Shown: positions 6,029-9,576 of the stretch, piece by piece
Position numbering within the stretch: position 1 is the stretch's first letter
Layout of the letters: the number at the start of each line of letters is the position of its first letter
Origin: Candidatus Hodarchaeota archaeon
GTDB taxonomy: Archaea > Asgardarchaeota > Heimdallarchaeia > Hodarchaeales > Hodarchaeaceae
NCBI GenBank assembly: GCA_030589605.1
Contig: JAUUVJ010000131.1
Location: forward strand, 1 to 9,576
Direction: 5' to 3'
DNA length: 9,576 nt
Made by a program: the position numbers and the translations under genes
Notes under the pieces: generated by a model
What the model was told of the DNA's origin: nothing
What the model saw: the letters and a program-made list of their open reading frames with translations, nothing else
Database searches by the model: none

Positions 6029-7582
6029 TCATTTTAATAACAAAAGGGGTGTCTTCCACTTTAATTTTTCTACATCAAACCAGTTAAAGTCAAGATTTTG
6101 AGGATAATGTACAAGTGTAACTGGTATTACTCTCCAATTAAGATCAGTTGTTATCCAATGTACAATTTTAGGAGTTAAGCGAGTTAAAAGAGATATTGAA
6201 TTCTCTGTGTAATAGATATCACTGTATGGAACTAAACATAAGAATCTTTTTAACAAGAAATCAGGGATAGTAGGTAAATTGATCCAATATAAATCTAGTG
6301 AATACTCATACACCAATCGCCATGGGACAAACCCGATAGCTACTACTTCATTATAAGATAACTGTTTTAATAGCCCTATTTCATTTCTAGAAAGAGCAGT
6401 GCGATGTTGATTTCCTGTATTCAGGGGTAAATCTGAATACGAATATTCATCTGGAATCTTGCAGTACAGTTCGATTATTTTTGCTGGAAGGGGGTGTTGA
6501 TTATAAACCCAATTTCGATTGAATGAGGAAGTGAGAGAGAGTGCAGAATCCTCATTCTGTTTATTTGTAGGATGCTTTGACTTCAATAACGTTGTTAGTT
6601 GTCGTATTTTTGTAACACTTGGTTCAGTCCATCCAAAGTCAACTTTATAATGGGTTAATGAAGTACTTACACGTGTGGTTCTAATCCTGCTAAATTCTTT
6701 TAATGTAAGATATCCTTCTTTTTCATAATGATGAAAATAATTCTTTAAATGGTTTACCTGTAGTGTTGGTACTAATAATTTACCGATATAGGTTTTTGAT
6801 GAGTTTCTAGCTCTATAAATATAACTCTGTGTTAGAACTGTATTTTTTTTATTCTGAAAATCGATAATATCTTCCAAAGAACTAGAGCTCTGGAGCTGAA
6901 ACTGGATATACAATAGATCCAGACCAAAAGCTGGGGAATAAAAATGTAAAAACCAACGGCCATCTATCAATTTTAAGAATCTGTTAAGTTCAACAGAATT
7001 TTTTACTTTTTTAGGTAATTTCACCTGTTTGAGAATCGCTGCTTTTAATTTACGTGAATCAAGAGTGTATACTCCTGTTTCTAGGATAAAGGAAAATATT
7101 ATTTCCAATATTTGAAGTTGATCCTCTGAAAGAGGATAGAGAAGTTTATTGCTTTCATATTGCAAATCCTCCCATGTGAGATCTGATAGAGATGCCCCTT
7201 TACGTAAAAGCTGGTATACTCCTGATGTAAAAGCGGTACCTCGTAAATGTTTCACTAGATATTCATAAAACTTTTTAGCATGAAAATCTGAATTATTTAA
7301 TATCACGCGAGCATTTCTGAAATAAGTACCTAAAAACCAAAGAAAAGGAAGAATAAGATAATTTTGTCGAGATATAATATCCTGTCGGTATGTATCAAAT
7401 TTGTCTGATAATTCTTCTCGTTTGAAATCTGCTTCTTCATAATGTGCAACAATTGATAAAAATTCTTTTAGTAATTTTTGCTCTTCAGGAGGATATGCTT
7501 CAATGTATTGTGGTAGTTGGTCAAGAATTGTTTTAATATACTTTTTCAGACTTTCATGCCGTTTGACCAACCCTTTTATCAC
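6029..7582 (-). CDS. Cassette protein C2, homologue of C1, 517 aa
   Basis: This is a full-length relative of C1 with the same architecture: N-terminal helices (SLKKYIKTILDQLP), an LPFLWF segment, KHLRG (111-115), an HTH-like stretch LSEDQLQILE...LDSRKLKAAI (151-183), FGLD (219-222), LTHYKVDFGWTE, KIIELYC, and the C-terminal block TRLTPKIVHWITTDLNW. The basic patch after the HTH-like stretch is shorter than in C1. The frame opens with GTG at 7582; a TTG four codons later has GGTGAT 7 nt before it, so the start may be 7570 (513 aa). Strong divergence from C1, while promoters and peptide fronts of the same units stay ~84% identical, suggests the C genes evolve faster or the B blocks are homogenised. 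No known family recognised; function inferred only from pairing with the peptide. Confidence 0.83.
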   Translation of the reverse strand: MIKGLVKRHESLKKYIKTILDQLPQYIEAYPPEEQKLLKEFLSIVAHYEEADFKREELSDKFDTYRQDIISRQNYLILPFLWFLGTYFRNARVILNNSDFHAKKFYEYLVKHLRGTAFTSGVYQLLRKGASLSDLTWEDLQYESNKLLYPLSEDQLQILEIIFSFILETGVYTLDSRKLKAAILKQVKLPKKVKNSVELNRFLKLIDGRWFLHFYSPAFGLDLLYIQFQLQSSSSLEDIIDFQNKKNTVLTQSYIYRARNSSKTYIGKLLVPTLQVNHLKNYFHHYEKEGYLTLKEFSRIRTTRVSTSLTHYKVDFGWTEPSVTKIRQLTTLLKSKHPTNKQNEDSALSLTSSFNRNWVYNQHPLPAKIIELYCKIPDEYSYSDLPLNTGNQHRTALSRNEIGLLKQLSYNEVVAIGFVPWRLVYEYSLDLYWINLPTIPDFLLKRFLCLVPYSDIYYTENSISLLTRLTPKIVHWITTDLNWRVIPVTLVHYPQNLDFNWFDVEKLKWKTPLLLLK

Positions 7583-7713
7583 CCGAAATTCAAAAATCCC
7601 TTGAAACCATAGCTACTGAAAAATAAACTAATCTAATATTTTGGTCTCCTTTCTGTTATAAAAGTCTTTAGATGTTTAAATATCGCTTTTAAAAGTGCTA
7701 GATTACTAACCCC

Positions 7714-7740
7714 CAAAATTCGTCTAGAAGACCAATTTTG
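7714..7740. repeat. 27-bp imperfect inverted repeat between units 2 and 3
   Basis: CAAAATTCGTCT-AGA-AGACCAATTTTG has 12-nt arms with one mismatch. It lies upstream of C2 and ~50 nt before block A3. It could be an operator for C2, a recombination or insertion scar, or part of the border of unit 3. No second copy is seen in the window. The stretch 7583-7792 holds no gene; a possible C2 TATA box (TTTTATAACA, minus) lies near 7655-7664. Confidence 0.4.
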
Positions 7741-7792
7741 TATATTTTCAGGTTTTTATAAAACTGCTTCAAGTTGATGTTTTTTTTTTGCA

Positions 7793-7954
7793 TCACTAAT
7801 CGCATGAGGGCGACCGTGTGGAAATTAAGCATGTCCTATCGTTAATTATAAATTAGTAGTTTAAGTAGCATAAATCTTCTAATACTATTAATATAAGTCA
7901 AATAAAGTTGAATCTGAGCATTTTTGATCTGTTGTCTGTTTTTATTAGATACTG
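7793..7954 (+). repeat. Block A, copy 3: conserved cassette element
   Basis: This 162-nt copy keeps all constant islands but has shorter AT spacers. The dyad AATTAA...TTAATT with its constant loop and TCAA-N6-TTGA are kept; AGTAG...CTACT is broken. The short internal frame is open (TNRMRATVWKLSMSYR then stop) and is 9 nt shorter than in copies 1 and 2, a multiple of three. The following DNA is T-rich. Block B3 begins 102 nt further on. Confidence 0.73.
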
Positions 7955-8056
7955 GTTTTCAATTTTCAGAGATTGAATAGGGATACAGTTATTTTTTTCA
8001 CTTTTAAGGTAAGTAATTTTCCAATACCTATTTCTTTTCATCGTGTAATATGTATG

Positions 8057-8104
8057 AATTCTTGGGTTTTTTTATACTAATTCTGAGGTTACCATATAGA
8101 TAAC
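8057..8104 (+). promoter_or_regulatory. Conserved promoter and dyad of peptide gene 3
   Basis: AATTCTTGGGTTT runs into TTTTATACTAA (8070-8080), with GTTACC-ATATA-GATAAC at 8088-8104 (five of six pairs kept). Positions relative to the start codon equal those of copies 1 and 2. The promoter is intact although the peptide frame behind it is broken. Confidence 0.55.
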
Positions 8105-8110
8105 GGTAGA

Positions 8111-8227
8111 TTGGTTCTTGATATTCTCTAAAAGAAAATTTGGGTTGTATTAAAGGTGTTGCGAAATGGGGGAGTGAGGTTAATACAAATGATGCCCCCA
8201 GCAAACGGCGGAAACAGCGTAAAATAA
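8111..8227 (+). pseudogene. 38-codon cassette peptide, copy 3, interrupted by TAA at codon 7
   Basis: TTG at 8111 aligns with the other starts. The frame reads VLDIL then TAA (8129-8131), then KKIWVVLKVLRNGGVRLIQM and the tail MPPANGGNSVK to TAA at 8225. Length, stop position, Pro29, Pro30, Gly34 and Lys38 all match copies 1 and 2, so the third independent tail also keeps those four residues. Two charged front positions are lost (Arg11 to Trp, Arg20 to Gly). Restart at a later GTG or TTG could give a shortened product, but with C reduced to a fragment in this unit, decay is the simpler reading. Confidence 0.7.
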
Positions 8228-8287
8228 TTTTAGTAAAGTATGTACGAATGTACAGATTTTAAAAATACCATTACCTTTCAAATGCTT

Positions 8288-8323
8288 ATTGAGTGTCTTC
8301 TGCACACTCAATGGGGTTTTTTT
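8288..8323 (+). terminator. Hairpin terminator after peptide 3
   Basis: The stem ATTGAGTGT/ACACTCAAT (9 bp) with loop CTTCTGC (8288-8312) is followed by GGGG and seven T residues (8317-8323). It has the same place in unit 3 as the hairpin at 1562 in unit 1, though the stem sequence is unrelated. Confidence 0.7.
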
Positions 8324-8373
8324 CCATGATTTTTCATTGAGGAACATCATTGAAGCACTAATTAACTCCTTTT

Positions 8374-8559
8374 TTAATGCAATATTCTTGGAATCCTCCA
8401 TTGAAGCGTTTTTTTATTGAACCAATCAAATGAAAGGGGTTGGAATTGTTGTACACGTATAACTGAGTAAATATTCCATTTTAAATCCTTTTTCATCCAT
8501 CTGACGATTTTTGAAGTAATTCTAGTCCAGAATTTTCGAAGAACTATTTCTCTATTCAT
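8374..8559 (-). pseudogene. C-terminal remnant of cassette protein C (C3)
   Basis: The 61-codon frame matches only the end of C1: FWTRITSKIVRWMKKDLKW aligns with residues 471-489 (16 of 19 identical), then a variable stretch, a Trp-Phe/Tyr pair, and QWRIPRIL against EWRTPKIL. About 460 codons are missing; DNA beyond 8560 shows no further similarity. The ATG at 8559 has GAGGG 8 nt upstream, so a short C-terminal domain might still be made, but truncation together with the broken peptide frame favours a pseudogene. It is closer to C1 than to C2. Confidence 0.75.
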
Positions 8560-9041
8560 TCTTATTCCCTCTGTATTTCTCTATGAATTCCATTGAATAT
8601 CAAATCTTTTTCAAAATTCTAAAAATAGAAGTAATACTTCTAATCCAATAATTGTAAATTGGATTATTGATACTTTACTTAGAATAAGTGACTTGTACTA
8701 GGATAACCAGAAATATCCAATATTAGAATTAGATCTCCTTTTATTTTATCCCTTTAGTTCATTTTTCTATTATTTGCACTACTAGTACATGATATTGATT
8801 GGATGAAGAGTTTTTTGGTTCCTCTGGGAAGTTTGAAAGGAGAATTTATTGTAAATTAGTATCTTTCATCAGAGATTGAAGTATAGGAATCAATAATTGT
8901 GAGAAGATTTATCATTTTTTTTAAAATATTTGAATAATAACACAGGTAAAATGTTATCTAAAAGGAATAAAGATAAAGAAATCAGTATTTTTCAAAATGA
9001 GAATCAGAATGCAAAGTTATTTATTCGTAAAATGCTTTAAT
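8560..9041. other. Gene-free AT-rich stretch with tandem hairpins
   Basis: I find no coding frame with similarity or translation signals here. Two adjacent perfect inverted repeats stand out: TAGAAGT-AAT-ACTTCTA (8626-8642) and TAATCCAAT-AATTGTAA-ATTGGATTA (8641-8666), sharing two bases. They could be terminators, operators, or the border of the cassette region. The rest is unstructured AT-rich sequence, probably worn-down genes. Confidence 0.4.
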
Positions 9042-9176
9042 TCAAGCTACACGCTCGACCGTGATCGTAGGATGACCACTTTGTCCAGTACAAATCATTA
9101 CATCTGGCTCTTCAGTCTTAAGAATTTCCCTGACTTTCGAATGAATTGAATGATAAACAAGAGGTACAAACAAAAC
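9042..9176 (-). pseudogene. pcp: Fragment of pyroglutamyl peptidase I
   Basis: A 44-codon open frame lies between TAA (9177-9179) and TGA (9042-9044) on the minus strand. The stretch EEPDVMICTGQSGHPTITVE, followed by RVA, matches the central part of pyroglutamyl peptidase I (Pcp), where PD-x-hydrophobic-GQAGG and ITxERVAIN are hallmark motifs. After RVA-stop come ATT AAA (Ile-Lys), close to the expected Ile-Asn, so the stop itself looks secondary. The N-terminal part and the region with the catalytic Cys and His are absent, and DNA on both sides shows no rest of the gene. It is an inactive shard of a peptidase that removes N-terminal pyroglutamate. Confidence 0.75.
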
Positions 9177-9185
9177 TTAAATCAC

Positions 9186-9198
9186 AAAAGTTTATATC
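9186..9198 (+). promoter_or_regulatory. TATA promoter of the FAD oxidoreductase
   Basis: AAAAG followed by TTTATATC fits a BRE/TATA pair. Initiation near 9219 leaves GAGGGG just within or at the edge of the leader before the ATG at 9230. The promoter lies where the N-terminal half of the pcp gene would have been. Confidence 0.5.
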
Positions 9199-9229
9199 TT
9201 ATACATTATTATAGATGAGGGGTTTACGA

Positions 9230-9576
9230 ATGGTAAATGATGATATAACTATTCTGGGCGGTAATGTTGCTGGATGTACAGCTGCAATTCTTTTAGCAGA
9301 ACAAGGCTATGATATAACAATTTACGAGAAGAAAATTTGGGATAAACCCTGCGGAGGGCTCTTACCTAACGACTATGTTCGATGGTTAGAAAGTAAAGAT
9401 GTGTTTTTTGATGATCGATATCAGGCTAAACGCTACTTACTAATGGTTAATTATCGTGTTTATGAGAAAACAATCGATAAACCACTTCAATCGGAATCGG
9501 GTCTTAGTCGTTTAGAGATTCAAGAAAAATTAATCAAACGTGTGAAAGAGTAAGGAGTTGGCGTCAAAACGGAAAA
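9230..9576 (+). pseudogene. Geranylgeranyl-reductase-like FAD oxidoreductase, N-terminal part, in-frame stop at 9551
   Basis: ATG at 9230 is preferred over the ATG at 9215 because GAGG (9217-9220) lies 9 nt before it. The protein opens with a Rossmann FAD-binding fold ITILGGNVAGCTAAILLAEQ (the second Gly of GxGxxG is Asn), an acidic residue ending strand two (IYEKK), then DKPCGG, the motif typical of the geranylgeranyl reductase family that saturates isoprenoid chains of archaeal lipids. After 107 codons TAA occurs at 9551-9553, but the same frame continues as GVGVKTE to the window end, as expected for this family (helix, then Gly-x-x-hydrophobic). Related proteins are near 380-400 residues. 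A single change (for example TTA or CAA to TAA) or a sequencing error would explain it. Confidence 0.7.

Noticed and set aside
1006..7582. Units as insertion sequences with terminal inverted repeats
   Set aside because: No inverted copy of the A left end occurs beyond any C gene, no target duplication is apparent, and C has no visible transposase motif.
1006..7954. A blocks as CRISPR-like or tRNA-derived repeats
   Set aside because: There are only three copies, kilobases apart, with no regular spacers, and no cloverleaf or CCA-type end can be drawn.
8180..8401. 73-codon minus-strand frame overlapping the end of C3
   Set aside because: It runs through the terminator hairpin and the whole tail of peptide 3 in antisense and has no counterpart in units 1 and 2.
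8129..9553. Stop-codon recoding to explain the in-frame stops
   Set aside because: The interruptions use TAA (peptide 3, FAD enzyme), TGA (pcp shard) and TAG (A1 frame) at unlike residues, and some of the genes lack large parts as well; ordinary decay is simpler.

Overview
The window looks like a piece of a low-GC Asgard (Promethearchaeota, perhaps Heimdallarchaeia-like) archaeal genome. This is inferred from four things: a Rag/Gtr-type small GTPase at the left edge with a long N-terminal extension; archaeal BRE/TATA promoters with very short leaders; a secreted FN3 protein ending in a PGF-CTERM-like anchor; and a geranylgeranyl-reductase-like FAD protein at the right edge. No rRNA, tRNA, CRISPR array or recognisable transposase is visible.

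Layout. 1-877 (minus) holds most of a Rag-like GTPase. From about 1006 to 8559 the window is built from three copies of one cassette with three parts in fixed order. Part A is a conserved 160-200 nt block of unknown nature that starts sharply with TCACTAATCGCATGAGGG. Part B is a conserved promoter plus a gene for a 38-residue peptide on the plus strand. Part C is a convergent gene for a protein of about 520 residues on the minus strand, separated from B by a hairpin terminator. Unit 1 is A1 1006-1193, B1 1364-1534, C1 1643-3217. Unit 2 is A2 4064-4260, B2 5788-5958, C2 6029-7582, with a secreted FN3 gene (4407-5654) lying between A2 and B2. Unit 3 is A3 7793-7954, B3 8057-8227 (peptide frame broken by a stop), and only the last ~60 codons of C (8374-8559).

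The main discovery is the peptide family, which is easy to miss because of its size. From the conserved promoter to codon 27 the B blocks align without a gap (132 nt, 21 mismatches between B1 and B2 upstream of codon 27). The following 36 nt, coding for the Pro/Gly-rich C-terminal tail, differ at 21 positions. A constant cationic, probably helical front is therefore joined to a highly variable tail that keeps its length, a Pro-Pro pair, one Gly and a final Lys. This constant/variable design resembles precursor or signalling peptides. The partner C belongs to no family I recognise; it contains helix-turn-helix-like segments and could be a receptor/regulator, modifying enzyme or immunity factor for the peptide. 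All functional statements about A-B-C are inference.

Between units 1 and 2 is a two-gene plus-strand cluster: a 41-residue protein followed by a protein with two tandem five-cysteine, zinc-ribbon-like modules. The right end is decayed: a 44-codon shard of pyroglutamyl peptidase I lies at 9042-9176 (minus), and the FAD oxidoreductase reading frame is interrupted by an in-frame TAA at 9551. Together with the broken unit 3 this suggests an accessory region with ongoing duplication and decay.
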